Position numbers and translations under genes: made by a program
From: Komagataeibacter sp. FNDCF1
GTDB lineage: Bacteria; Pseudomonadota; Alphaproteobacteria; Acetobacterales; Acetobacteraceae
Direction: 5' to 3'
DNA length: 64,000 bases
Assembly (NCBI RefSeq): GCF_021295335.1
Contig: NZ_JAIWOT010000001.1
Span: forward strand, 1,801,001 to 1,865,000
The notes under the pieces: generated by a model
Told to the model about the DNA's origin: nothing
The model's database searches: none
What the model saw: the letters and a program-made list of their open reading frames with translations, nothing else
Shown here: in pieces, positions 1 through 9,578 of the stretch
Layout of the letters: each line of letters begins with the position of its first letter
Position numbering within the stretch: the stretch's first letter is position 1

Positions 1-990
1 GTAACCGGTGTCGGCGAGCACTGTCTTTGGGAGACCGATCGTGTTTTCCATCGACAGCACCGTGCTGGTAAAGGACGGCGCGTCCGCTGACGTGGCGACA
101 ACGCCGGTTGTCACGATCAGCTGGCTGCCTTCAGCGCAGACCACAGCCTGAGCATTGTAAGCCTGCCGGAACTCATGGGCGTCCGAACGCCGCATGAGGC
201 GGCTGTCCGGATCAGTCAGGCTGATCTGTCTCTCGGGTGGAGGTTCATCATCGGGCGGTTTCGGCGCCCGGCCGCGACGCCCTGTTTTTGCGTCATAGAC
301 GGCTTTCTTTTTCTCGTATGCCGGTCGCGCCGCCTCGGCCTGAGCCTTCGCGTCAGATTCCAGCCGGGCGCAGGCTTCATCCAGCTTCGCTTTCAGCGTT
401 TCCCGGCGGGCAAGTTCTTCCGGCAATGCCTGCGGATCACTGTCTGTGGCGTCCGCGTGCTCCGCCTGTTCCATCAGTTTCGCGATATCCACCCCCAACT
501 GTTCACGCAGGGCCCTGATCCGGTCGTAGCGCAGGGAGCGGTATTTCGAGGCGTCGGCATCAATCTTCGTGCCGTCGATCGACACCACACCCAGACGCAG
601 CAGGCCCGTCTCGCGCGCCAGAAGCAGGACCTGCGCAAATGCAGCTTCAATGGCCGTCCGGTTCGTTCGGCGAAAGGCGGCAATCGTGTCGTGATCCGGA
701 TGCAGGTTCGCCGCCACGAAGCGCACCCCGATGTCACGATATGTCGCCCGCTCGATCCGCCGTGAGGAAAAAATCCCGTTCGCGTAACTGAAAATCAGAA
801 GAGCCAGCATCAGCCGCGGATGATACTGCGCCTTGCCACCCGTGCGCACCGGCACGCAGAACGCGGTCATCGGAACCCGCTCAACAGCGGCAACAATGAA
901 ATGCGCCATATCGTCAGCCGGAAGCCACGACTTCAAATCAGGCGGCAGAAGATACGGCTGAGACCGGTCAAACGGGATAAAGCTACTCAT
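1..990 (-). CDS. IS1182-family transposase, N-terminal 330 residues (edge-truncated)
   Basis: The frame is open from ATG at 990 to the first base of the window. It begins MSSFIPFDRSQPYLLPPDLK and is collinear, without net indels, with the complete 447-residue transposase at 42718-44061. Readable family features are the SIDGTKIDADASKYRS stretch, which holds the first catalytic aspartate, and the charged linker before KTGRRGRAPKPP. It catalyses element transposition. The missing part is the C-terminal quarter, including the HTEP-like end. Nothing in the visible part suggests inactivation. Confidence 0.85.
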   Translation of the reverse strand, partial: MSSFIPFDRSQPYLLPPDLKSWLPADDMAHFIVAAVERVPMTAFCVPVRTGGKAQYHPRLMLALLIFSYANGIFSSRRIERATYRDIGVRFVAANLHPDHDTIAAFRRTNRTAIEAAFAQVLLLARETGLLRLGVVSIDGTKIDADASKYRSLRYDRIRALREQLGVDIAKLMEQAEHADATDSDPQALPEELARRETLKAKLDEACARLESDAKAQAEAARPAYEKKKAVYDAKTGRRGRAPKPPDDEPPPERQISLTDPDSRLMRRSDAHEFRQAYNAQAVVCAEGSQLIVTTGVVATSADAPSFTSTVLSMENTIGLPKTVLADTGY

Positions 991-1043
991 CTCATAACCT
1001 TACAACCGCCCCCCTTCACAGGGTACCCCAACCCGACAGGCTG
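1..1043 (-). mobile_element. IS1182-type element, partial (runs off left edge)
   Basis: This is the promoter-proximal end of an element also present complete at 42666-44114 and in damaged form at 33232-34437. Its outer end reads CCAACCCGACAGGCTG and stops at 1043, followed by CTAG. The same terminal sequence bounds the other copies. The other end lies outside the window. Confidence 0.85.
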
Positions 1044-1046
1044 CTA

Positions 1047-2100
1047 GAGCGTTTTCTTTTCAATCTGGTTCATATCCAGCGGCGGTGAAGAAGTTGGCGC
1101 ATTCTGTGGGTGTGAACAGATCGATGAGAGAACCGATCCTGTCCCACAGAGCGTCGCGTGTGCGTTCGGCGGCGCGGCGCAGATGGGCCTTGAGTTTTGA
1201 GAAGGCCATCTCGATCGGGTTGAAGTCAGGGCTGTAGGGCGGCAGAAACAGGAGAGTTGCACCAGCGGTCTCGATTGCTGCCTGCACGGCCGCTCCCTTG
1301 TGGGAGCCGAGATTGTCCATCACGACCACATCGCCCGGTCGCAGGTCCGGCACGAGGACACGCTCGACATAGATCTGGAAGCTCCGGCCGTTGATCGGCC
1401 CGTCCAGCACCATCGGTGCGACCAGGCCGGTCAGCCTCAGGCCCGCGATGAAGGTGGTTGTTTTCCAGTGCCCATGGGGAACGGCCGAGCGCAGCCGCTG
1501 GCCGCGCGGGGCACGACCGTAGCGTCGTGCCATGTTGGTCGACGCCCAGGTCTCATCAATGAACACAAGGCGATCGGGATCGAGATCGGGCTGAGCGTCG
1601 AACCAGTCCTGCCGACGCTTCAGGACGTCCGGTCGGTCTTGCTCTGCCGCATGGGCTGTCTTTTTTTCCATGTGATCCGGTGCCGGGCACAGAAGCGCCA
1701 CAGCGTGCCGACGCTAAAATGATGCCCTTCTTCAGCCAGTTGCGCCCGGATTTCGACCAGCGTCAGGTCATCCTTCTCGTCGATCAGGGCGCGAATACGC
1801 GCGGCCTGCGCCTCGATCCGGCCTGAGAGGCGATCACCGCCTCGCGGCTTCGGCGTGACACTCCCGGTCTCTCGGGCCAGGGTACACCAACGGATCGCAC
1901 TGGCTGGACTGACACCAAACCGTTCGGCGGCCTGGCGGCGGGACAGGCCACCGGACACGGCTGCTACAACACGTTCACGAAGATCCAGAGACAGCGTACG
2001 TGACGACATTCAGGCCGGCCTCCAGCCCCGGCCGTCATCTTGAATCAGATCGCGCCAGATAAGGGAATCCCAAATGATTCAAATCGAACAGAAAACGCTC
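1047..2100 (-). mobile_element. IS630-family element (copy type a)
   Basis: The ends GAGCGTTTTCT and AGAAAACGCTC are inverted, and TA dinucleotides flank both sides (1045-1046 and 2101-2102), the usual IS630/Tc1 target duplication. The left TA is part of the CTAG that also closes the IS1182-type element, so the two elements abut at one shared CTAG. Confidence 0.88.
1060..2009 (-). CDS. IS630-family transposase, two frames joined by -1 frameshift
   Basis: The first frame (2009 to 1620) gives an N-terminal HTH module beginning [18 protein letters not shown]. The second (to 1060) carries the DDE catalytic core: [17 protein letters not shown] and [10 protein letters not shown]. The frames overlap at a run of seven A on the coding strand (1661-1667), a typical slippery site for programmed -1 frameshifting in this family, so the product is probably a fusion of about 310 residues. 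The core triad D-D-E is intact. Translation by frameshift is inferred, not shown. Confidence 0.85.
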
Positions 2101-2102
2101 TA

Positions 2103-2282
2103 GCTGTCGGGTAAAGAAGCGTAATGGGTATAGTCGCTGGTATAACCGATCTGTTTCTTTAAGACATTTTACATGACGAGAAACCATGAAAGCCTTCATG
2201 TCGGGATCAGTGGCAATCCCGTAGCGCAACCCGTTGGAGAATTCGCGCAAGTCATGGCGCCGCTGTTTCGCGTCCTCTCGCA
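2103..2282 (-). other. Unidentified coding-like fragment between IS debris
   Basis: Between the IS630 right end and the IS701 scar the minus strand reads openly through RHDLREFSNGLRYGI and ends FFTRQ at the IS border. It has no start of its own, because its frame begins inside the IS701 scar. I do not recognise a family. It is probably the tail of a gene broken by both elements. Confidence 0.3.
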
Positions 2283-2428
2283 ACATCAAGGAAAGCATAC
2301 GCAGAAGCCGCGACACGCTTGTGCGTAAACAGCGGTTCGATCCGCTCCTTTGCTACCCGAAGCCCAGATGTCGACAGTTCCAGCGTCTCTTCAACTGATG
2401 CCCCGCCATTCATGAAATCCTGAATCAT
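2283..2428 (-). pseudogene. IS701-family transposase remnant (first ~49 codons)
   Basis: From ATG at 2428 the frame reads MIQDFMNGGASVEETLELST and on to AASAYAFLDV, nearly matching the first 49 codons of the complete transposases at 8209-9459 and 10544-11794. It then diverges. The substitutions relative to the intact copies indicate an older, separate insertion now reduced to a scar. Confidence 0.8.
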
Positions 2429-2528
2429 GATGATCGATGTATAAATAACTCAACATAAAATACATATGAATTGCCAACTTATATAAATACTTTCAATAAA
2501 TTCAAAATTCTGTGTAATCTATTCTTCT
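2429..2528. other. AT-rich spacer, no gene seen
   Basis: About 100 bases of AT-rich DNA follow the stop of the porin gene and precede the IS701 scar. No clear hairpin terminator was seen. Confidence 0.4.
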
Positions 2529-4019
2529 TTACATCAACTGGATATGGCTTTTGAATCCCAACAGTGCTGCATCACGCAAGTCGGATTGGGCATTGGGATG
2601 AATATAATATTCGAACAATGGGGTGAAGATAACGCCCGGCATGACGTGTATGGCATAGTTCGCTTCCATGACGATGGTATCGCGCTGCACGCCGGTTGCA
2701 TGGTTGGGCAGGCTGCTTCTGTTGCCGGTATCGATCATGTCCTGTTCCGTCATCGTCACGCCATCGGCAATCCGTGTATAGGTCAGGGCAAAGCCCATCG
2801 TGTCATACGGACGCGAGCGGAAGTAACCGCGATTGATCAGTGCCGCATACACAAGATATTTGCGCAGTGACGTGCGTGGGTCGTTATATATCGCGCCGGA
2901 CAGCGCGGTCAGGCCGGAATCCTTGTCATGGTAATGCAGCAGGCGCTGGTCGAACATGACCCATGTGGACCATGACGCGCCATGCTGCCTCTGTTTGCGG
3001 CCCGTCAGCGCATAGGGCGCGCCGGCCACGTCAAGGTAATTGTCGTTCTGCGGCGTGCTGAACAGTTGCGCGCCGAATTTGTAATGCCCCGGCAGGGTGC
3101 CATGGCGGAACACGGGTTCCCACGCGGTTTCGATTGGTGCTGCATAACCGATGATGTTCGCGCCATTGAACTTGAATCCGGTGCGGTGCAGGTACACCTG
3201 GTAAATCCCGTTTTCAATCGGATACAGGCCGGTCTGCACGTAAACCGACCGGGCAGGACGGCCACGCACGCGGAACCCCCATGTGCCCGCGGGGTAGCCC
3301 GCGTCATAATTGGTGTCGGTAATGCCCTTGGGCCGTCCACAGAAACTGCCGTTCTGGAAGTTGCAGAACAGGGGGCTGGCCGCGAAATCCGATATTTCGG
3401 CCATGCGGCCTGCGGCAATCGCCAGCCGCCCGCCCAGAAGCGTTTCCTCCCCATAGGCATAGACAAGGTGGACCACCACGTTGCCGCCGCCGCCGTAATC
3501 TTCGGATGCATGGTTCAGCCAGTCGCCAAACATGCGGTTGGCAGTCGTGCCATACCGGCCCACGGTTATCATATGGGTGGCGAACCCGTGCCAGCCCGCT
3601 AGCTTGTCCCAGTCCACGTCCAGCTGCATGGCGTACTGCCCGGCATTGCTGGCCCCCTGCTTGTAATTGCTGAACCCCGGCGTGCTGCCCCGCGTGGGCG
3701 GCGTGATCGCCCCCGCGAATTCATTGGTATTGTCCACAAGGAAGTTGATGCCGCGACGGCGCAGCCATTTTGACACGGGGTTGGGGGCCACCGCTTCGGG
3801 TTGGGAAAACGGGGGCACCCATGTCTTGTGCGAGTCATGCTTTGGCAGCGGGCGCGACACCAGCAGGCTAGGGGCCGATCCGATGTCACGATCCATGACC
3901 TGTGCCCCTGCGGGCATGGCCCCGAACAGCAGGCAGCCCAGCGCAAGGGAGGTCGCCTGAAGCGCCATCCGCGGGATATTGCGCGCGCGTACGGGTATTG
4001 CGGTATCAGGAAACAGCAT
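2529..4019 (-). CDS. OprB-family carbohydrate-selective porin
   Basis: Predicted outer-membrane porin of about 496 residues. The start at 4019 (MLFPDTAIPVRARNI) is preferred over an upstream in-frame ATG because it directly precedes a signal peptide with hydrophobic core ATSLALGCLLFGAMPAG and cleavage near AGAQ. The mature chain has many alternating aromatic/polar stretches and repeated G-Y/W motifs typical of a beta barrel, and ends in a hydrophobic strand. It lies 12 bases after the gluconate permease gene on the same strand, so the pair is probably co-transcribed and the porin would bring gluconate or related sugar acids into the periplasm. Substrate is inferred from context; OprB members are mostly glucose or polyol channels. 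Confidence 0.8.
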   Translation of the reverse strand: MLFPDTAIPVRARNIPRMALQATSLALGCLLFGAMPAGAQVMDRDIGSAPSLLVSRPLPKHDSHKTWVPPFSQPEAVAPNPVSKWLRRRGINFLVDNTNEFAGAITPPTRGSTPGFSNYKQGASNAGQYAMQLDVDWDKLAGWHGFATHMITVGRYGTTANRMFGDWLNHASEDYGGGGNVVVHLVYAYGEETLLGGRLAIAAGRMAEISDFAASPLFCNFQNGSFCGRPKGITDTNYDAGYPAGTWGFRVRGRPARSVYVQTGLYPIENGIYQVYLHRTGFKFNGANIIGYAAPIETAWEPVFRHGTLPGHYKFGAQLFSTPQNDNYLDVAGAPYALTGRKQRQHGASWSTWVMFDQRLLHYHDKDSGLTALSGAIYNDPRTSLRKYLVYAALINRGYFRSRPYDTMGFALTYTRIADGVTMTEQDMIDTGNRSSLPNHATGVQRDTIVMEANYAIHVMPGVIFTPLFEYYIHPNAQSDLRDAALLGFKSHIQLM

Positions 4020-4030
4020 GATGCGTCCCT

Positions 4031-5374
4031 TCAATGCACGAAAATGGAAGCAATCAGGCAGAAGACCAGCCCGCATACTGCAATCAGCGTTTCCAGCACC
4101 GACCATGTCTTTATGGTCTGCGGTACGGTCAGGCCCAGATATTCCTTGATCTGCCAGAAACCGGCGTCATTCATCGGGCCGAAGGCAACCGATCCCGCCC
4201 CGGTTACCAGCACCATAAGTTCAGGTGAGACCCCGGTGCTGTGTTCCAGGATGGGGGCGACAATGCCCGACGCCGTCGCCATCGCCACGGTGGACGACCC
4301 GCACGCCACGCGCACGATGGCCGCCAGCACCCATGCCAGCACCAGCAGGGGCATGTGCGCGCCAAGGGCGGCATCGGTGATGGCGCGCGATACCCCGCTG
4401 TCGATCAGCACCCGGCCAAAGCCGCCGCCCGCGCCGATCAGCAGCATGATGAGCGCCGTGGGGCCAAGGCATTCGTTGGTAAAGCGCAGGATGGTGGCGG
4501 CCGAAAAGCCCTGCGCCACCCCCAGCACGTAAAAGGACAGCAGCGTTGCCAGCGCCAGGGCTATGTCCGTATTGCCCACGAAATGCAGCACCGTATTGGC
4601 CGTACCGTGTACCGTCGTGATCCGGTCGGCCATCGACCCGACCAGCATCAGGACAACAGGTGAAAGGATGGTAAAAACCGTCAGGAAGAAGCTCGGCATA
4701 TTGGTCGCCGGTTCGTGTTTGACGAACTGTTCCGCTAGTGGGTTTACCCCAGTCAGTGGCGTGCGGGCAGAGGCAAAGCGGCCAAAGACCGGCCCGGCAA
4801 TCACTGCGATGGGTGTGCCGATCACGATACCCAGCATGATCGTATGGCCGATATTGGCATGATACGCGCTAAGGGCCAGCAATGCCGCCGGATGCGGCGG
4901 AATAAGCGCATGCGTGACCGACAGCGCCGCCCCCATGGGCAACGCCACCCGCAGCAGGGGCATATTGGTGCGGTCGGCCAGCACGAATACCAGTGGAATG
5001 AGCAGGACGAAGCCCACCTCAAAAAACACAGGCAGGCCAATCAGCAGGCCAATCACCATCATGGCCCAGTCCACGCGTTCGCGCCCCGCGAACCCGGATA
5101 TGGTCAGTGCAATACGGTCGGCCCCACCGGATTCCGCCAGCATCTTGCCCAGCATGGTGCCAAGCGCGATGACGGTGCCAACATGGCCAAGTACATGGCC
5201 CGCGCCATTTTCAAAGGACGCAACGACATGATCCGCCGGCATGCCGGCAAAAAGGGCAAGGGCTATGGATACGATGAAAAGAACAATGAAGGGGTTCAGA
5301 CGGAACCGGGCGATCAGGACAATAACAGCCAGAATTGCCGTTACCGCAAGAGAGATGGCAAATGCCGCGCTCAT
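4031..5374 (-). CDS. gntP: GntP-family gluconate:H+ symporter
   Basis: Inner-membrane permease of about 447 residues with 12 or more hydrophobic segments. The GntP signature region LPMGAALSVTHALIPPHPAA is present, as is the conserved segment MLLIGAGGGFGRVLIDSGVS. The ATG at 5374 (MSAAFAISLAV) is chosen over an in-frame GTG at 5401 because GGGAG lies about 10 bases upstream of it. It heads a two-gene unit with the porin and is divergent from gluconate 5-dehydrogenase, so a role in gluconate (or idonate/5-ketogluconate) uptake fits. The exact substrate within GntP cannot be read from sequence. Confidence 0.88.
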   Translation of the reverse strand: MSAAFAISLAVTAILAVIVLIARFRLNPFIVLFIVSIALALFAGMPADHVVASFENGAGHVLGHVGTVIALGTMLGKMLAESGGADRIALTISGFAGRERVDWAMMVIGLLIGLPVFFEVGFVLLIPLVFVLADRTNMPLLRVALPMGAALSVTHALIPPHPAALLALSAYHANIGHTIMLGIVIGTPIAVIAGPVFGRFASARTPLTGVNPLAEQFVKHEPATNMPSFFLTVFTILSPVVLMLVGSMADRITTVHGTANTVLHFVGNTDIALALATLLSFYVLGVAQGFSAATILRFTNECLGPTALIMLLIGAGGGFGRVLIDSGVSRAITDAALGAHMPLLVLAWVLAAIVRVACGSSTVAMATASGIVAPILEHSTGVSPELMVLVTGAGSVAFGPMNDAGFWQIKEYLGLTVPQTIKTWSVLETLIAVCGLVFCLIASIFVH

Positions 5375-5753
5375 CCCATAAACACTCCCATGGTTTGACA
5401 CAACGCCTAACGCCTGCGGTTGATGGGAAGGTCAAACCATAAAGAAAATGTTATAAAAACATCGTTTGTCCTATAATTGTTCTGATCCTTTTTGCAGGAC
5501 CCTAAATAAAAATAGACATCAAAACTAAAAATATACATGTCTTTTGCAGAAAGATTTTTTATGAATTGTGCAATGCACAATGTCTGGTACAGCCCCATCG
5601 GGGATGACAGGTTACCCGTCATGATCATGTAGCTTTTCCACACAGGGCAACGGGCCTGCGGCATGATTGCGTCGCCGCACGCGGAGACGTGTGAGGGCAT
5701 GGACGCGTGGTCCTGCTATGATCACGCTCCTGATAACACAGACGGACATTGTC
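5375..5753. promoter_or_regulatory. Divergent control region between gntP and gluconate 5-dehydrogenase; GntR-like palindrome
   Basis: These 380 bases carry no convincing gene and must hold both divergent promoters. ATGTTATAAAAACAT at 5448-5462 is an imperfect palindrome with half-sites resembling the ATGTTA/TAACAT operator of LacI-family gluconate repressors, one base shorter in the middle. No gntR-like gene lies in the window, so the regulator would act from elsewhere. The rest is AT-rich on the gntP side. Confidence 0.4.
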
Positions 5754-6524
5754 ATGCAGGACGATACTCTTTTTTCACTGGCTGGAAGACGCGCGCTTGT
5801 TACCGGAGCCTCCCGTGGCATCGGCCTCACCCTGGCGCGTGGCCTTGGCCGGTATGGGGCGAAAATTGTGCTGAATGGACGCCATCCCGAACCGCTGGAG
5901 GCTGTCCGCGCCATGTTGGAACGCGAAGGGGTGGATGCCGCGATCGCGCCCTTTGACGTGACTGATCAGCAGGCCGTCATTGCAGGGGTTGAAAAGATAG
6001 AGCGCGAATGCGGGCCGATTGATATCCTGATCAACAATGCCGGCATCCAGCGCCGTGAGCCGCTGGACCAGTTCAGTCGGGCGGACTGGGATGCCCTGAT
6101 TGCCACGAACCTTAACGCGGTTTTCTTTGTCGGGCAGGCCGTGGCGAGGCATATGCTGCCACGTGGGCGGGGGAAGATCGTCAATATCTGTTCGGTACAG
6201 AGCGAACTGGCACGGCCAGGCATCGCGCCCTATACCGCAACCAAGGGAGCGGTCAAAAACCTGACCAAGGGCATGGCAACGGACTGGGCGCGTCATGGTC
6301 TGCAGATTAACGGGCTTGCACCGGGTTATTTTAAAACGGAAATGAATGAAAAGCTGGTGGCCGACCAGGCATTCACCCAATGGCTGTGCCAGCGCACGCC
6401 TGCCGGTCGCTGGGGGAACGTGGAGGAACTTGTCGGGGCGGCTGTCTTTCTGTCTTCCGATGCCTCAAGCTTTGTCAACGGGCATGTGCTTATGGTTGAC
6501 GGGGGCATAACCGCTTCCGTGTAG
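5754..6524 (+). CDS. idnO: Gluconate 5-dehydrogenase (5-ketogluconate reductase), SDR family
   Basis: Cytoplasmic short-chain dehydrogenase of 256 residues that would interconvert gluconate and 5-ketogluconate with NAD(P)H. The cofactor motif TGASRGIG is near residue 17, the structural NNAG follows, and the catalytic serine and YTATK (Tyr/Lys) are present. The C-terminus VDGGITASV is typical of the gluconate 5-dehydrogenase subgroup. ATG at 5754 (MQDDTLFSLAG) is chosen because longer in-frame starts give an unlikely Arg-rich leader. It lies between gntP and the interrupted idnD, matching the known idn/gnt pathway. Equivalent genes in acetic acid bacteria are also called gno. Confidence 0.88.
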   Translation: MQDDTLFSLAGRRALVTGASRGIGLTLARGLGRYGAKIVLNGRHPEPLEAVRAMLEREGVDAAIAPFDVTDQQAVIAGVEKIERECGPIDILINNAGIQRREPLDQFSRADWDALIATNLNAVFFVGQAVARHMLPRGRGKIVNICSVQSELARPGIAPYTATKGAVKNLTKGMATDWARHGLQINGLAPGYFKTEMNEKLVADQAFTQWLCQRTPAGRWGNVEELVGAAVFLSSDASSFVNGHVLMVDGGITASV

Positions 6525-7100
6525 ACAAAGGCTGGACTTCTTGTCCATTTCCGCCGGTATGTCCCGGCGGAAACGGATAGCATCTTTTCAACTATTCAGG
6601 GACAGCAGGATCTTGGCTGCCTGCCTGCGGTCTGGCGCCAAGGCAAAGGCTGCGGCAAATTCGCTCAGGGGAAATTGCTGGGTGACCAGAATATCGGCAA
6701 TTTCGGGCCGTTCGGCCAGTAAGGCAAGGGCTGCATCGAATTCCGTGTCAAAACGGAAAGTGCCCCTGAAATCGAGTTCACGGTTGATGATCTGGGCAAT
6801 CGGCACGGGTATGTCCCCTGGCGGGAACATGCCAACCTGCACCAGTATGCCGCCCCGCCGTGTGCGGGCTATGGCCGCAGGCAGGGCGACTGGTACGCCT
6901 GTGGCTTCAAACAGGATATCGAATTCTTCTTCCACTGTGGTATGGCGGGTGTTGTAGCACCTGCTTGCGCCCAGCCGGGTTGCGCATTGCAGTGGAAAAT
7001 CCTCCAGGTCCGTTGCCACAATACGTTCTGCCCCGTGATGGACCAGCCCCGCCACGATTAACAGCCCGATTGGCCCCACACCCTGCACCATCACGCTACG

Positions 7101-8632
7101 ACCGCGTACATTGCCCGCGCGCGCAATGGCATGCAGGGCCACGGATAAGGGTTCGGCAAGACAGGCCCGGCGGGGCGTCAGGCCGGGGGGAAGGGTATGG
7201 AGTTGCGCCGCCTTGACAGTCATCGCCCGACGAAAGCCGCCATCGGTATGGGGATCACGTGCGGCACTTCCCAAAAAGCGCATGTTGCGGCACAGGTTGC
7301 GCTGTCCGCGCATACATTCGGGGCAGTGACCACACGGCTGTGCCGGATGAATGGCGACGGCCTCGCCTACGGAAAAGCCTTTAACATCGCTGCCTAGCAC
7401 TACAGTTGCATTTTATGATGAGTTCTGACTCTATGGCTCACCATGATTCAGGATTTCATGAATGGCGGGGCGTCAGTTGAAGAGACGCTGGAACTGTGGG
7501 CATCCGGGCTTCGGGCAGCAAAGAAGCGGATTGTACCGCTGTTTACGCAGAAGCGTGTTGCGGCTTCTGCGTGTGCCTTCCTTGATGTCCTGATTGGTAA
7601 CGAACCGCGCAAGACAGGATGGATGCGTGCGGAAGCAGCAGGAGATCCTGGTCCGTGGCGGCAACAGGCGCTTCTGGGTCGCGGGCAATGGGATGCCGAT
7701 GTCCTTCGTGATGTCGTCAGGGACCATGTGGTCGAGCATCTGGGCACTGAAGAGGGCGTACTGGTCATTGACGAGACCGGTTTTCTGAAGAAAGGCCAGG
7801 CCTCCTGCGGCGTGGGGCGGCAGTATACGGGTTCCGCCGGCAAGATCACGAACTGCCAGATCGGTGACCGCGTACATTGCCCGCGCGCGCAATGGCATGC
7901 AGGGCCACGGATAAGGGTTCGGCAAGACAGGCCCGGCGGGGCGTCAGGCCGGGGGGAAGGGTATGGAGTTGCGCCGCCTTGACAGTCATCGCCCGACGAA
8001 AGCCGCCATCGGTATGGGGATCACGTGCGGCACTTCCCAAAAAGCGCATGTTGCGGCACAGGTTGCGCTGTCCGCGCATACATTCGGGGCAGTGACCACA
8101 CGGCTGTGCCGGATGAATGGCGACGGCCTCGCCTACGGAAAAGCCTTTAACATCGCTGCCTAGCACTACAGTTGCATTTTATGATGAGTTCTGACTCTAT
8201 GGCTCACCATGATTCAGGATTTCATGAATGGCGGGGCGTCAGTTGAAGAGACGCTGGAACTGTGGGCATCCGGGCTTCGGGCAGCAAAGAAGCGGATTGT
8301 ACCGCTGTTTACGCAGAAGCGTGTTGCGGCTTCTGCGTGTGCCTTCCTTGATGTCCTGATTGGTAACGAACCGCGCAAGACAGGATGGATGCGTGCGGAA
8401 GCAGCAGGAGATCCTGGTCCGTGGCGGCAACAGGCGCTTCTGGGTCGCGGGCAATGGGATGCCGATGTCCTTCGTGATGTCGTCAGGGACCATGTGGTCG
8501 AGCATCTGGGCACTGAAGAGGGCGTACTGGTCATTGACGAGACCGGTTTTCTGAAGAAAGGCCAGGCCTCCTGCGGCGTGGGGCGGCAGTATACGGGTTC
8601 CGCCGGCAAGATCACGAACTGCCAGATCGGTG
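7101..8632. repeat. 766-bp direct tandem duplication across the idnD/IS701 border
   Basis: Bases 7101-7866 and 7867-8632 are identical by eye. Each unit holds the idnD segment next to the insertion, CTAG, and the first 423 bases of the IS701-type transposase plus its leader. The junction (…CGGTG|ACCGCG…) joins transposase codon ~141 to the interior of idnD with only one base of shared sequence. Confidence 0.92.
7398..7866 (+). pseudogene. Truncated IS701-type element (duplicated 5' part)
   Basis: The left end CACTACAGTTGC and transposase codons 1 to ~141 (ATG at 7443) repeat the intact element at 8164. The frame then runs into duplicated, antisense idnD sequence and stops at 7982, so it cannot give an active transposase. 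Confidence 0.9.
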
Positions 8633-9574
8633 TGTTTGGCGCTTATGTTTCGGAACGGGGGCATGCCTTTATCGACCGCGCCCTGTATCTTCCAAAAGAC
8701 TGGACATCAAAGCCTGAGCGCATGAAGCGGGTTCACGTTCCTGATGACGTAGTGTTTGCGACCAAACCGGCACTGGCATCGAAGATGATCGAGCGGTGTC
8801 TGGATGCTGGTGTGCCTTTCCGTTGGGTTGCTGCGGACAGCGTTTACGGCGTGGGCGACGTGGAACGCACGCTTCGCCGGGCAGGAATCGGATATGTCCT
8901 TGGGGTCAAGGGCAATCACTGGTTCGGATCATGGGCAATGGAACCGCTGATTGCCGGAGAGGCGAAAGATATTGCAGCAGGACTGCCAGACCAGGCCTGG
9001 CGTCGTCTGTCAGCGGGGCACGGCACAAAAGGTGAGCGGCTGTATGACTGGGCGTATCTTCCGCTTGCTGACCTGGATGCTGAAGAATTTGACTGCCCTA
9101 TAGCCGGACCATGGACACGTGGCCTGCTGATCCGCCGGAACATCGCTGACGGGGACCTTGCCTATTTTACGACCTGGTGCCCGAAAGGGACAACCACGCA
9201 GGAACTGGTGAACGTCGAAGGGACGCGCTGGAGAATTGAAGAAGGGTTCGAGACTGCAAAAAACGAATTCGGTCTCGATCATAACGAAACCCGCTCCTGG
9301 CATGGATGGCATCGGCATGTCTCCCTGGTCATGCTGGCCTATGCCGTCATGGCCAGTGTCCGTTACCAGGCAAACTCACTGAAACCGAAAAAAACACCGC
9401 ACAGGACACGACAGTCCTCGTCCGCTGGTCCATCCAGGAAATCAGGCGCCTCGTCGTAAAACTCTCACAACGCAGGTTACCCGTCGCTCACATTCTCAGA
9501 TGGTCCGTCTTTCGACGAACACATCAGGCCAGTGCCATCCGCGCGCACTCTCGCCATAAAATGCAACTGTAGTG
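8164..9574 (+). mobile_element. IS701-type element, copy 1 (complete, 1411 bp)
   Basis: Bounded by inverted CACTACAGTTGCATTTTATG-type ends and CTAG on both sides (8160-8163, 9575-9578), matching the YTAR-like 4-bp target known for IS701 elements. The identical inverted copy lies at 10429-11839. Confidence 0.9.
8209..9459 (+). CDS. IS701-family transposase
   Basis: A 416-residue DDE transposase starting MIQDFMNGGASVEETLELWA. Visible motifs are VLVIDETGFLKKG (first acidic residue), VAADSVYG (second) and a C-terminal TRWRIEEGFETAKNEFGLD containing the glutamate of the YREK/WRIEE region. The frame is intact and identical to the inverted copy at 10544-11794, so recent activity is plausible. It acts in cis on the CACTACAG ends. 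Confidence 0.92.
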   Translation: MIQDFMNGGASVEETLELWASGLRAAKKRIVPLFTQKRVAASACAFLDVLIGNEPRKTGWMRAEAAGDPGPWRQQALLGRGQWDADVLRDVVRDHVVEHLGTEEGVLVIDETGFLKKGQASCGVGRQYTGSAGKITNCQIGVFGAYVSERGHAFIDRALYLPKDWTSKPERMKRVHVPDDVVFATKPALASKMIERCLDAGVPFRWVAADSVYGVGDVERTLRRAGIGYVLGVKGNHWFGSWAMEPLIAGEAKDIAAGLPDQAWRRLSAGHGTKGERLYDWAYLPLADLDAEEFDCPIAGPWTRGLLIRRNIADGDLAYFTTWCPKGTTTQELVNVEGTRWRIEEGFETAKNEFGLDHNETRSWHGWHRHVSLVMLAYAVMASVRYQANSLKPKKTPHRTRQSSSAGPSRKSGASS

Positions 9575-9578
9575 CTAG

